A program made the translations under genes and the position numbers. This document shows positions 25,441 through 32,623 of a stretch of 64,000 nt of DNA, piece by piece. Location of the stretch: the IMG/VR virus record IMGVR_UViG_3300018080_000167, positions 1 through 64,000 of that record; one strand, given 5' to 3'. The DNA comes from a virus. Position 1 is the first letter of the stretch. Each line of letters starts with the position of its first letter. The notes under the pieces were generated by a model, which had not been told where the DNA came from, did no database searches, and saw nothing but the letters and a program-made list of their open reading frames with translations.

Positions 25441-25587
25441 TTAAATTTTTATTTCCATATCCCAACCGCAGTGACAAGATACAACAATATTATTTTTGTT
25501 ATAATAAATGTTTTCTACATCGATTATTCTGCAACATTCTGGACAATAAAGTGGTATTTCTGGATAATTTTCAATTTTTTGACCCAC
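25441..25587 (-). CDS. 48-aa zinc-ribbon protein
   Basis: GTG start preceded by TAGGAGTTTATT. PLYCPECCRIID and VVSCHCGWDMEI give CxxC and CxC pairs. It lies between a P2 element and the next gene; too short to have been called by length filters. Function unknown. Confidence 0.7.
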   Translation of the reverse strand: MGQKIENYPEIPLYCPECCRIIDVENIYYNKNNIVVSCHCGWDMEIKI

Positions 25588-25596
25588 AATAAACTC

Positions 25597-25899
25597 CTAT
25601 ATGTCAACATTAAAAATTTCTACATCGAAAAGCCTCAATAATTCATTGCTAATTCTTAAGTCTTCTTCATTAGCAAAAACACTTTCATCTTTCACTGTCT
25701 TGTGCCTTATAAATGCTGTAGAAATAATTTTATATGGCGTAATGCTTGCACCAACTTCTCCAGAAAAATAAACAAATGACATGCTTTCCCCGTCTTGTGC
25801 TACAATTTCACAACGGAACATTTCGCCATATCCACTTTGTCCGATATAGCTCACATTTGTTTTTATATTATTTTTTTCAATAAAAGTTTGAATATCCAT
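25597..25899 (-). CDS. Hypothetical 100-aa protein, MDIxxFI family
   Basis: Starts MDIQTFIEKNNI, like the 125-aa protein at 40535-40912 (MDIKEFIKKHNI); both continue with a beta-rich part (CEIVAQDGESMSFVYFSGEV) that looks like a small globular domain. The ATG overlaps the stop of the membrane-protein gene. Function unknown. Confidence 0.65.
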   Translation of the reverse strand: MDIQTFIEKNNIKTNVSYIGQSGYGEMFRCEIVAQDGESMSFVYFSGEVGASITPYKIISTAFIRHKTVKDESVFANEEDLRISNELLRLFDVEIFNVDI

Positions 25900-26054
25900 T
25901 AGTGCCCCTTCCAAAAATATCCATTGATGCCGAATTTAGCAACGAGAAAATCTGCCGCTCGTTCAAAATAACCGCCCTCGATGAGATTGCCTATTGCAAT
26001 GATCAAAAGCATAGCTACCACAACTGCCAAAATCCATTTCAAAAGTCCAAACAT
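25899..26054 (-). CDS. 51-aa single-span membrane protein
   Basis: MFGLLKWILAVVVAMLLIIA is a membrane helix (about residues 5-23), followed by a short charged tail ending YFWKGH. AGGAGAAATAAAA precedes the ATG and the stop overlaps the next start. Not recognised. Confidence 0.75.
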   Translation of the reverse strand: MFGLLKWILAVVVAMLLIIAIGNLIEGGYFERAADFLVAKFGINGYFWKGH

Positions 26055-26081
26055 TTTTATTTCTCCTTATTAAATTGTTAC

Positions 26082-26157
26082 TGGTACGCCAAGAAGGATT
26101 CGAACCTTCGACAATCAGATTAGAAATCTGATACTCTATCCTCTGAGCTACTGGCGT
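26082..26157 (-). tRNA. tRNA-Arg (anticodon UCU)
   Basis: 76 nt including encoded CCA. Acceptor ACGCCAG/TTGGCGT, D arm AGCTCAGAGGATAGAGT, anticodon stem TCAGA/TCTGA with loop TTTCTAA (UCU), T arm GAAGGTTCGAATCCTTC. Reads AGA, which is abundant in AT-rich genomes. Confidence 0.95.
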
Positions 26158-26169
26158 AAAAATGATTAT

Positions 26170-26247
26170 TGGTGGGGCCGAACGGATTTGAACCGCTAAC
26201 CTATCGTTTATAAGACGATTGCGCTTACCAGATTGTGCCACGACCCC
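26170..26247 (-). tRNA. tRNA-Ile (anticodon UAU)
   Basis: 78 nt including CCA. Acceptor GGGGTCG/CGGCCCC, anticodon stem ATCGT/ACGAT with loop CTTATAA giving anticodon UAU, T arm GCGGTTCAAATCCGT. Decodes AUA. The pair with tRNA-Arg(UCU) suggests compensation for codons rare in the host. Confidence 0.95.
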
Positions 26248-26347
26248 ATTTTTGTTATCGTACTTCCCATCCTTTAAAATTAACTATATAAGATACATTG
26301 GCTTGTGTTGTGTTATATAACTTTGCCAATTAACAAATTCGCCAGAC

Positions 26348-26524
26348 TTATTGCATTTCGCGCTCTGCCCTAATATCTTTCTTGATCTCTTCAATATCAT
26401 ATAGAATTTTATTAACAACCGGATTTTTGCTTATATGATCTTCTAATTGTTCGTATTGGAAAAGAAGTTCATTGAAAAGATCAGTTTCATATGCAGTCAT
26501 ATGCTCTTTAAGTTGCATTGCCAT
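26348..26524 (-). CDS. Hypothetical 58-aa helical protein
   Basis: MAMQLKEHMTAYETDLFNEL, highly helical and acidic, with AGGAGAT before the ATG. A longer frame upstream lacks a site. Function unknown. Confidence 0.65.
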   Translation of the reverse strand: MAMQLKEHMTAYETDLFNELLFQYEQLEDHISKNPVVNKILYDIEEIKKDIRAEREMQ

Positions 26525-26684
26525 ATCTCCTTTTATTAAAAATAATAAATAGTTGGTTACCACACACATTACACTTTGGTCTATTTACCCCAGGTACAAT
26601 TTCTACATTATCTACCTCTTTGTTTAGCTCACTACATAGGATGTTTACGCAGCCTATTTTATAATTTTTGCTATTAATTTTCAT
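26508..26684 (-). CDS. 58-aa Cys-pair protein
   Basis: MKINSKNYKIGCVNILCSEL and RPKCNVCGNQLFIIF contain one CxxC and two further Cys, a small metal-binding fold at best. It starts shortly after the preceding gene stop and its end overlaps the following gene start by 17 bases. Function unknown. Confidence 0.55.
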   Translation of the reverse strand: MKINSKNYKIGCVNILCSELNKEVDNVEIVPGVNRPKCNVCGNQLFIIFNKRRYGNAT

Positions 26685-26690
26685 AAGCCA

Positions 26691-26882
26691 TCATCCTATA
26701 ACAATGTCAGCATCAACTTCACAAACATTAAGAATACGCCTAGTAGTAGTTTTTTTATCACGATAATTGCTAAGTTTTAATGTAGCATCAACTAGGTTTT
26801 CAGACACAACGTAACAAGATTCTACAATTCCATCACTTGATATAGCTTCAATTTTATATAGTCTTTGTCTTTTTTTCATCAT
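26691..26882 (-). CDS. Hypothetical 63-aa protein
   Basis: MMKKRQRLYKIEAISSDGIV with a compact beta-rich body ending VCEVDADIVIG. No zinc motif or membrane segment. Not recognised. Confidence 0.65.
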   Translation of the reverse strand: MMKKRQRLYKIEAISSDGIVESCYVVSENLVDATLKLSNYRDKKTTTRRILNVCEVDADIVIG

Positions 26883-26899
26883 GCATTCCCTTCATCATT

Positions 26900-27184
26900 T
26901 CATCTTGCACCAAATCTGTCTTGTGCCTTACAAATTGTTTTTCTCAATTCATTACAAAGGTCTGAAAATAATATGTCTTTTTCGTCAAAATCTTCTTCAA
27001 ACTTTCTAATTTCTTTTCGCAAATTTTCAATTGTTTTATTTAAATCTGTTACAAGCTCCTCGCTTTCTTCCAGTTCAATTTTAAGCCCTCTGTTTATTAA
27101 TTCGTATTCATTTATTCTTTTTGTTAATTTTTTGATTGATTCTTCAAGACAATTAATTTTTAATTTTAATTTTTTACCAAACAT
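26900..27184 (-). CDS. Coiled-coil protein
   Basis: 94 aa, nearly all heptad-like: LEESIKKLTKRINEYELINR and EESEELVTDLNKTIENLRKE. Probably an oligomer of helices. It shares a base with the next start. Confidence 0.65.
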   Translation of the reverse strand: MFGKKLKLKINCLEESIKKLTKRINEYELINRGLKIELEESEELVTDLNKTIENLRKEIRKFEEDFDEKDILFSDLCNELRKTICKAQDRFGAR

Positions 27185-27426
27185 TATACACTTCTCCTAA
27201 CAAGTTTCAAAATTTTGGCTTTCAACTTTAGAGTCTTGTCCTTTGTAACAATGTCGCTTGTGTGAAAAAGATTATTTTGCAACATTGCAAGTTTAAGCTG
27301 CGCAATGCTTACGGCAGCGTCCATCTTTGTTGTTGATATCATCATTTCTCCTTCATATTCTTTAATAAATGTTTTTACTTTTTGTAATTCAATTTCAGCT
27401 TGTTTAGCCAATTGTTTAAATGTCAT
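27184..27426 (-). CDS. Hypothetical 80-aa protein
   Basis: MTFKQLAKQAEIELQKVKTF, mostly helical with a basic C-terminus (KLKAKILKLVRRSV). Overlaps the sigma-like gene stop by 11 bases. Unknown role. Confidence 0.6.
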   Translation of the reverse strand: MTFKQLAKQAEIELQKVKTFIKEYEGEMMISTTKMDAAVSIAQLKLAMLQNNLFHTSDIVTKDKTLKLKAKILKLVRRSV

Positions 27427-27949
27427 TTTTTATTTGCCTACGTATGTTTCCTTTTGCCCTCTGTACTTTTAAATATGCTGTAGATTTACTTTTGTTTATT
27501 TTTTTAGCAATTTCTCCATATTTGTATCCCAATAGTCTGAACAACATTGTATTATCGCTGTCATGTTTTGCAAGAAGCTCTCTAACATATATTTCTTCAG
27601 CTATATTGTCGTGCTGTGAAGGCATTGGAACATTAGCCGAATGTAATGTTTTGCTACAATCTGGTATTTCATCCTTGTATTTCTTCCAGTATTGATAATT
27701 CGGAAACTTTAAATAATGCCCCTGGGTGCATAACATTTGTTTAATTGAACCAATTGCCCTTTTCATCATTGTTACTATTATTTGTTTGTCTTCAAGTTCA
27801 ATATTTTTCTTTCTCAAACTTTCATATGTTTCTATGGCTGCGAGGCGCTGCTCTTGCAAACAATCTTGATCATTGAAGCGCTCACATTCATATAGGTTTG
27901 TATGGAAAAATCTATCAAGCTGTTCTAAATAGTGTTCAATTGGTTTCAT
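27416..27949 (-). CDS. Sigma-factor-like DNA-binding protein
   Basis: 177 aa from ATG after AAGGAGGCGAGC. The C-terminal FRLLGYKYGEIAKKINKSKSTAYLKVQRAK (shortened) is a region-4-type helix-turn-helix (YKYGEIAKKINKSKSTAYLK), and the N-terminal half (AAIETYESLRKKNIELEDK, MMKRAIGSIKQMLC) could be a reduced region 2. It may recognise the phage P1 or P2 promoters; that is inference. A stand-alone transcription regulator is the alternative. Confidence 0.55.
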   Translation of the reverse strand: MKPIEHYLEQLDRFFHTNLYECERFNDQDCLQEQRLAAIETYESLRKKNIELEDKQIIVTMMKRAIGSIKQMLCTQGHYLKFPNYQYWKKYKDEIPDCSKTLHSANVPMPSQHDNIAEEIYVRELLAKHDSDNTMLFRLLGYKYGEIAKKINKSKSTAYLKVQRAKGNIRRQIKNDI

Positions 27950-28083
27950 GCTCGCCTCCTTAGCCACTCCTTGAATTTCGGGTTTACATCGTCTTGTGAG
28001 TTGAGCCATTCCAAAACTTCTTTAGCCTTCAATTCACCACTCTTTACTTTTTGCCGCAATGATCCAGCTTCAATCTTTTCCAT
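27946..28083 (-). CDS. Hypothetical 45-aa helical protein
   Basis: MEKIEAGSLRQKVKSGELKAKEVLEWLNSQ (shortened in family form) reads as two helices with a turn, ending WLRRRA. AGGAG-like site GGAGAAAACG; its stop overlaps the sigma-like ATG (ATGA), so they are coupled. May be DNA-binding. Confidence 0.65.
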   Translation of the reverse strand: MEKIEAGSLRQKVKSGELKAKEVLEWLNSQDDVNPKFKEWLRRRA

Positions 28084-28396
28084 CGTTTTCTCCTTTATTG
28101 GAAATGCGTACCTTTTGTAACAATTTCGTAATAAGTTTAATCCTTTTTGTTTTGTCTACAAATTTGCGTCGCCCAGGATTAAATTCACATTGTTGAATAA
28201 TACATAAAAGTTCTGCCTTGTCCCACATTTCAGGATGGTTGTCGTGACGTGTATATCGTGGTACAAGTTTAATATCCTTTTTATTTACAGCTTTCTTAAG
28301 TTTTGCCTCTACAAAATCACTATGAACTGCAACATTTGTTGATTTGTCGTCAAATACATAAAGATTTTGATAATGGCTAATGTATTGTTTTTCCAT
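28070..28396 (-). CDS. Hypothetical 108-aa protein
   Basis: MEKQYISHYQNLYVFDDKST with a basic, proline-poor body and a lysine-rich end (NPGRRKFVDKTKRIKLITKL). GGGAGTTA precedes two adjacent ATGs. No family recognised. Confidence 0.6.
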   Translation of the reverse strand: MEKQYISHYQNLYVFDDKSTNVAVHSDFVEAKLKKAVNKKDIKLVPRYTRHDNHPEMWDKAELLCIIQQCEFNPGRRKFVDKTKRIKLITKLLQKVRISNKGENDGKD

Positions 28397-28398
28397 CA

Positions 28399-28638
28399 TT
28401 AACTCCCGCAATGATTAATAAGTGCCTCGCCGTATTCAATAAGATTTTTCCTATCTTGAATATATTCATCTGTAAGAAAAAGTGTCCCAGGTTTACATGC
28501 ATACTTAATAGTTTCTAATGTAGCGTCAGACCACCGCTCCTTTTTTTTGTCGGATGTTGGGTTATATTGTTTCCCTCCAACTGATCCAAAAATTCTCTCA
28601 ATAAAATGACGATAGTCTTCTAAATTGTTGTTATGCAT
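28399..28638 (-). CDS. Hypothetical 79-aa protein
   Basis: MHNNNLEDYRHFIERIFGSV, then a polar stretch and a helical end. The stop overlaps the next gene start by one base. Unknown role. Confidence 0.6.
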   Translation of the reverse strand: MHNNNLEDYRHFIERIFGSVGGKQYNPTSDKKKERWSDATLETIKYACKPGTLFLTDEYIQDRKNLIEYGEALINHCGS

Positions 28639-28647
28639 TATTATCTC

Positions 28648-28962
28648 CTATTCATAATATTCTTCTTCGACTTCTTCCATAAGTGAAGAGATTGTTTCTC
28701 TAATTTTTGTGTTGTCAGTATCATCTATTTTGCTGTCGCGTTGCCAAAACAATAACAGACAATGGAAAAGTCTATTTGTTGTATAATATTCATTATATTT
28801 CGGCAAAAAACTTTCAACTTCATCATAAAGGATTCTTAAACTTGAATTAATCTTTTTCTTTTTTTCTTCATCATATTCTCTACAATAATAATAATCTGTT
28901 AAATGTTTAAAAAAATCTTTAAAAATATCAAACTTTTCGTTTATAATAGATAAATAATCCAT
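28648..28962 (-). CDS. Hypothetical 104-aa protein
   Basis: Helical, rich in Tyr and Lys (FKDFFKHLTDYYYCREYDEE) with an acidic tail EEVEEEYYE. Follows the 74-aa gene by 2 bases. Not recognised. Confidence 0.6.
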   Translation of the reverse strand: MDYLSIINEKFDIFKDFFKHLTDYYYCREYDEEKKKKINSSLRILYDEVESFLPKYNEYYTTNRLFHCLLLFWQRDSKIDDTDNTKIRETISSLMEEVEEEYYE

Positions 28963-28964
28963 CT

Positions 28965-29189
28965 TTATCTCCTATATGGGTTATAAAACCATTTCTTTAC
29001 ATCTCCATTTAATACATTGTCTATTCCATTAGATGCATTACGCAAAACTCTATCTGCTCTCTGGGCTTTTGCAATTGCAACACCAATATGTCCATCATAT
29101 ATATCGTTCCAAATATCATGTAACATTTCTCTAGCATAGTTGATGTCTGCATTAGATTTGCTCAATTGACTTTTCTCTGCTTGTATCAT
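28965..29189 (-). CDS. Hypothetical 74-aa helical protein
   Basis: MIQAEKSQLSKSNADINYAR, IGVAIAKAQRADRVLRNASN. The KAQRADRVLR segment echoes KAQRANRAVR of the DUF932 protein at 24393-25370, a short similarity of uncertain meaning. Overlaps the next gene by 4 bases. Confidence 0.6.
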   Translation of the reverse strand: MIQAEKSQLSKSNADINYAREMLHDIWNDIYDGHIGVAIAKAQRADRVLRNASNGIDNVLNGDVKKWFYNPYRR

Positions 29190-29392
29190 TTCAGCCTCTT
29201 TCCATAGCGATATTTCATTCTGTTAAGAAACGAGACTGCCTCCTGCTCGGCAGAAAAACAATCATAAAAAACAGGTACTTTAAGCTCATTGAAAACATAA
29301 ATTTCTTTCCCTTTGCGAATACCGTTACATACTCCTTGCTTTTCCATAACTTCATCAAATGTTTTTTGTCTATTGATATTAAGTGTTGTCAT
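29186..29392 (-). CDS. Hypothetical 68-aa protein
   Basis: MTTLNINRQKTFDEVMEKQG then basic C-terminus (NRMKYRYGKRLK). GAGGTGCATT precedes the ATG. Unknown. Confidence 0.6.
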   Translation of the reverse strand: MTTLNINRQKTFDEVMEKQGVCNGIRKGKEIYVFNELKVPVFYDCFSAEQEAVSFLNRMKYRYGKRLK

Positions 29393-29433
29393 AATGCACC
29401 TCAAATAATATTTTGTTTTTACTATTTAAAAAA

Positions 29434-29652
29434 TCATTCAACATTTTCATCACATTGGTCCTTATTAAAATAAACTGAACAATAAGTGTCATAAAGGTCG
29501 TTAAAAAATGTACGAAATTTTTCTCTAAGTTGTTCCTTCTCTTCTTGTGAGTCAAGCTCATAATGGATATCTATTCCCACAAATCCTTCTTGAATACCAA
29601 CCGATGTGTCACCAGGAATGAAAACTTCCACCTTTTCAATTATCTCTGCCAT
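29434..29652 (-). CDS. Hypothetical 72-aa protein
   Basis: MAEIIEKVEVFIPGDTSVGI with an acidic end (NKDQCDENVE). TAAGGAGTAC precedes the ATG, and a P2 element lies just upstream, so this is the first gene of a small unit. Beta-rich start then helices. Unknown. Confidence 0.65.
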   Translation of the reverse strand: MAEIIEKVEVFIPGDTSVGIQEGFVGIDIHYELDSQEEKEQLREKFRTFFNDLYDTYCSVYFNKDQCDENVE

Positions 29653-29664
29653 AGTTTTGTACTC

Positions 29665-29691
29665 CTTACATCTATTACACATAGGATTGAC
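29665..29691 (-). promoter_or_regulatory. P2 element, copy 2
   Basis: Leftward GTCAATCC then ATGTGTAATAGATGTAAGG, upstream of the 72-aa gene. The downstream block matches GTGCAGTAGATGT at 10 of 13 positions. Confidence 0.65.
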
Positions 29692-29715
29692 TTTTTTAAT
29701 TAATTTTTATTCATA

Positions 29716-29931
29716 TTATTTAAACATATTTTCCAAAGATTTATTTTTGTTTGTAAGCTCAACAATTTTCTTTTCCAGTTGATGGATTTTTTTGTCCTGT
29801 TTTGAAATAATTTCTTTGTATTCTGAAATACGTGATTTTAAAATATTATTCATATTTGTCCTAGAATGTAACAAAGTTTCAGAATCCTTCAAAGAAAGAT
29901 GTAATTGATTAATAATTTGTCCGTCTGTCAT
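29716..29931 (-). CDS. Coiled-coil 71-aa protein
   Basis: MTDGQIINQLHLSLKDSETL, then a heptad-like DKKIHQLEKKIVELTNKNKS. Its upstream part overlaps the pentapeptide gene end. Function unknown. Confidence 0.55.
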   Translation of the reverse strand: MTDGQIINQLHLSLKDSETLLHSRTNMNNILKSRISEYKEIISKQDKKIHQLEKKIVELTNKNKSLENMFK

Positions 29932-29948
29932 AATTAAACTCTTTTCAT

Positions 29949-30620
29949 TTAATAGTTTTCGGCCTCTTCTCTTGTCATAAAAAAATGAATACCGTGTGTA
30001 CAAGTTTTCCGTATATCCGTATCGAAGTGATCCGCATAGACCGTTTCACCCTCTTTGTACACTACACCCGTATCATATAATCCGCACCCATTGCCCTCGA
30101 TTACCTTCACGTATTCAGCCCTACATTTTCTTGAAGTGGGCACTGATATGCGGGCCGCCTCGGCCGGAATACGAATCTTTATGACACCCCCCCTTACGGC
30201 CTTGTATGCGATAAAACTGCCCTCCTCCGGGCATACCGCGTACGGTGAAAATTTGCAGCCATCAATATTCGCGCCCCACAAATCCGCGCGCCGCAAATCC
30301 GCGTCCCGCAAATTCGCGCCCTGTAAATCCGCGCGCCGCAAATCCGCGTCCCGCAAATTCGCGCCCTGTAAATCCGCGCGCCGCAAATCCGCGCCCCACA
30401 AAGCCGCATCCCGCAAGTCCGCGCCCCACAAAGCCGCATCCCGCAAGTCCGCGCCCCGCAAATCCGCGTCCCGCAAATTCACACCCCACAAATCCGCGTT
30501 CCGCAAATCCACGTACCGCAAATCCGCGTCCCGCAAATCCGCGCGCCGCAAATCCGCGCCCTGCAAATTCGCACCCTGCAAGTCCGCGCCCCTTTTAATT
30601 TCATAGCCTTTTACGTTCAT
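29949..30620 (-). CDS. Pentapeptide-repeat protein with DUF5758-like C-terminus
   Basis: 223 aa. About 22 consecutive A(D/N)LxX pentapeptides (residues about 10-118) should form a right-handed beta helix like those of Qnr/MfpA DNA mimics. The C-terminal part (FIAYKAV, VIKIRIPAEAARISV, RKCRAEYVKVIEG, GIHFFMTREEAENY) follows DUF5758, often paired with pentapeptide repeats in phages. The coding region is far richer in GC than its neighbours, so it may be a recent transfer, partly explained by the repeats. Confidence 0.85.
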   Translation of the reverse strand: MNVKGYEIKRGADLQGANLQGADLRRADLRDADLRYVDLRNADLWGVNLRDADLRGADLRDAALWGADLRDAALWGADLRRADLQGANLRDADLRRADLQGANLRDADLRRADLWGANIDGCKFSPYAVCPEEGSFIAYKAVRGGVIKIRIPAEAARISVPTSRKCRAEYVKVIEGNGCGLYDTGVVYKEGETVYADHFDTDIRKTCTHGIHFFMTREEAENY

Positions 30621-30832
30621 TTTATTATCCTTGTATTTTTTGTTTCAACTTTTTTTGTTTTATTTTGATTTTTATGTACCAAGCCGGTATGTATCAAATC
30701 ACAAATGGCTGTAAAAACATTGTCGTCGATTTTTTCAGCGTGTTCTTTTATTTCGTCTATCATGTCTTGCCCAAGTGTCCACTTAACCTCATTGTTATTA
30801 TAAACTAAGATAATTTCCATATTGTCTTCCAT
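30617..30832 (-). CDS. Hypothetical 71-aa protein
   Basis: MEDNMEIILVYNNNEVKWTL with helical centre and a basic C-terminus (KKVETKNTRIIK). AGGAGAAAAAAA precedes the ATG; the stop overlaps the pentapeptide start by 4 bases, so the two are coupled. Preceded by a P2 element. Confidence 0.65.
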   Translation of the reverse strand: MEDNMEIILVYNNNEVKWTLGQDMIDEIKEHAEKIDDNVFTAICDLIHTGLVHKNQNKTKKVETKNTRIIK

Positions 30833-30841
30833 TTTTTTTCT

Positions 30842-30869
30842 CCTTACATCTATTGCACATAGGATTGAT
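30842..30869 (-). promoter_or_regulatory. P2 element, copy 3
   Basis: Leftward TCAATCC then ATGTGCAATAGATGTAAGG, immediately upstream of the 71-aa plus pentapeptide pair. Confidence 0.65.
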
Positions 30870-30886
30870 TTTTTAAATTAATTTTT

Positions 30887-31114
30887 TTAAATATTTTCTA
30901 TTTCTTTTAGAATTTCTTTTACTATTGCCAAAGAATTTTCGTAGTCACGCTCTTTAAATTCCATAGCTCCAGAGCCAAAAAAGAGGTCCCACAAAAAATC
31001 AGCTTCTTTTTTGTCTTGTGGGCGTATTGCTTGCAATCTATAAAGTCCAATTTTTGCAAGATGATTTTTAATTTTAGTTTTAATAAAGTTATATTCTTTT
31101 TTTGAAAGACCCAT
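30887..31114 (-). CDS. Small paralog family member 1
   Basis: 75 aa. MGLSKKEYNFIKTKIKNHLA matches the N-terminal (S/T)xExYxFxKxKIxE block of the next two proteins. GGGAG lies upstream. The family is unrecognised; its tandem triplication suggests recent duplication. Confidence 0.6.
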   Translation of the reverse strand: MGLSKKEYNFIKTKIKNHLAKIGLYRLQAIRPQDKKEADFLWDLFFGSGAMEFKERDYENSLAIVKEILKEIENI

Positions 31115-31131
31115 TTTTTCTACTCCCAACT

Positions 31132-31449
31132 TTATAAAAGATCATATTCTACTCCATCCGATTTAATAATGTCTTTAATTGCATAAACAACAACCATTGT
31201 AATATGTGCGTGTAAAGCCTTCGGTTTAACATTATCAATAATAAAATCGACTATATCACAATCATGATAAAGTTTCCAAACAAGTGCATGCCAAGAAAAA
31301 TTGCATCGTGCATATAATTTTTTATGCATCTCTTTTAATTGTTCACCATCGTATTTTTCTCTAATCTTGCTTTTTACAAATTCATAATTTTCTCTTGTCA
31401 TTTCTGTGCTTTTGTCAAGTAGTGTATAGTATTTTGTAAAATTTTTCAT
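31132..31449 (-). CDS. Small paralog family member 2
   Basis: 105 aa. TRENYEFVKSKIREKYDGEQ, then FSWHALVWKLYHD: the same YEFxKxKIxExYxGxQL and SWxxxVW pattern as the 97-aa protein downstream. An N-terminal 15-residue extension is unique. Function unknown. Confidence 0.6.
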   Translation of the reverse strand: MKNFTKYYTLLDKSTEMTRENYEFVKSKIREKYDGEQLKEMHKKLYARCNFSWHALVWKLYHDCDIVDFIIDNVKPKALHAHITMVVVYAIKDIIKSDGVEYDLL

Positions 31450-31739
31450 TTTTTGCTCTCTTTTGTAATAGCTTTATTTACTTCAGATTCGTCAATAATA
31501 TCGCTTATTACCTTACCAACAGCAATTTGCACCTCTGTAGCATTTAAATAATTGTATAAATTACCCAAAACAAAGTACACAAGATCAATAGAAGTACAAA
31601 GAATATCCCACACGAACGATTCCCACGAAAGCCCCATACTACGCGCCAAGTGCCGCCTGTTAAGCTCAAGTTGTGCGCCGTTATAATTTTCTTTGATCTT
31701 ATTTTTAATAAATTCGTAATGTTCTGTAGATATTTTCAT
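31446..31739 (-). CDS. Small paralog family member 3
   Basis: 97 aa. STEHYEFIKNKIKENYNGAQ and LSWESFVWDILCTS carry the shared blocks. Overlaps the previous stop by 4 bases. The region after the SW-VW block is hydrophobic (VYFVLGNLYNYL). Confidence 0.6.
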   Translation of the reverse strand: MKISTEHYEFIKNKIKENYNGAQLELNRRHLARSMGLSWESFVWDILCTSIDLVYFVLGNLYNYLNATEVQIAVGKVISDIIDESEVNKAITKESKK

Positions 31740-31776
31740 TAGTTTATCTTTCTTAATTTTAATAAACTTACAATTC

Positions 31777-31938
31777 TCACCTTCTTTTTAATTCTAACAC
31801 ATCTATGTTGAGAAGTATTCCTGTTGCCATTTCCTCTATTTCTCCAAGCTCTTCGATTTCAGGATATTTTTCAGATAAACTAGATGTAATTTCTTTTATT
31901 TTTGTTGCTCTGCTCTCTATACATTTAATTATTGTCAT
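31777..31938 (-). CDS. Hypothetical 53-aa helical protein
   Basis: MTIIKCIESRATKIKEITSS, charged and helical, with GGAGAACATTA before the ATG. Not recognised. Confidence 0.65.
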   Translation of the reverse strand: MTIIKCIESRATKIKEITSSLSEKYPEIEELGEIEEMATGILLNIDVLELKRR

Positions 31939-31954
31939 TAATGTTCTCCTTTAT

Positions 31955-32125
31955 TCAAATATTAAGCCATTTTGCCACATGAATTTCAATGGTTGATTTT
32001 GCCATTTCTGGATATTTGTTAAAAAAATTAAAATATGCTTCTCTTGCCTCTTCTCCTGCTTTGACTTCTGCTTCAATAAGCTCTAATGCTTCTTCACAGG
32101 CATTGTCGATATAATCAATATTCAT
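31955..32125 (-). CDS. Hypothetical 56-aa helical protein
   Basis: MNIDYIDNACEEALELIEAE, acidic helix, ending HVAKWLNI. GGAGAACATA precedes the ATG. Its YPE segment echoes KYPEIEEL in the 53-aa protein next to it. Unknown. Confidence 0.65.
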   Translation of the reverse strand: MNIDYIDNACEEALELIEAEVKAGEEAREAYFNFFNKYPEMAKSTIEIHVAKWLNI

Positions 32126-32146
32126 TATGTTCTCCCCGTTTAATTC

Positions 32147-32323
32147 CTATTTAATATAGATATTATATCCGTCTATTTCAAACATTGTACGATGTTCACA
32201 ACACATATATCCAGATTTGACAATACGATTTTCTTCTGGAGATATTACAGTCGTAAATTTAATATCATTGTCATAGTTTTCGTGTTCGCAGTCTCTACAC
32301 TCACAACATTGGGTTTTATTCAT
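32147..32323 (-). CDS. 58-aa Cys-rich protein
   Basis: MNKTQCCECRDCEHENYDND and GYMCCEHRTMF: Cys pairs CCECRDC and CC-x-H suitable for metal binding. GGAGAAAAACATT precedes the ATG. A terminator lies 18 bases upstream, so it is transcribed by read-through or an unseen promoter. Confidence 0.65.
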   Translation of the reverse strand: MNKTQCCECRDCEHENYDNDIKFTTVISPEENRIVKSGYMCCEHRTMFEIDGYNIYIK

Positions 32324-32340
32324 AATGTTTTTCTCCTAAA

Positions 32341-32381
32341 ATAAAAAAAGCCCACGCCAAAAGAGGTGTTCTAACGTGGAC
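32341..32381 (-). terminator. Rho-independent terminator
   Basis: Leftward GTCCACG/CGTGGGC stem (with one G-T pair) followed by TTTTTTTAT. It sits upstream of the 58-aa Cys-rich gene. Confidence 0.75.
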
Positions 32382-32470
32382 TATAAGGGAATATTTTTTA
32401 AATAAATTTATCTAAATAGGTTGAATCTGACAAGTCAAATCATCTATTTAGGTTCCAGCTTTATTGAATT
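32341..32470 (-). ncRNA. Candidate small structured RNA (P2 to terminator)
   Basis: The P2 element at 32473-32500 faces a 125-nt st retch with no ribosome site or ORF, ending in the terminator below. It contains an 8-bp hairpin CTAAATAG/CTATTTAG (32412-32419 and 32444-32451) with TGAC/GTCA inside. Layout of promoter, hairpin and terminator is that of a small RNA gene. Extent inferred; a leader/attenuator for the 58-aa gene is an alternative. Confidence 0.45.
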
Positions 32471-32472
32471 TC

Positions 32473-32500
32473 CTTCTCACATACTACACGCCGGATTGAA
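32473..32500 (-). promoter_or_regulatory. P2 element, copy 4
   Basis: Leftward TTTCAATCC then GGCGTGTAGTATGTGAGAAGG. No gene starts in the following 125 bases before a terminator, unlike other copies. Confidence 0.6.
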
Positions 32501-32623
32501 AAAATGAGATTAAAAAATATTTTTTGTATTATAATTGTTGTAAGACAATCTATTGTTATCTAATATTAAAAATTAAAAGAAATGACTGTTTGGAACCATT
32601 ATTTGCGCTTGATACAATAAATG

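Noticed and set aside
30055-30606. Long plus and minus frames over the pentapeptide gene
   Set aside because: Antisense and alternate-frame shadows of the repeats (RKSAPHK, RGFAGRGF) explained by period-15 DNA.
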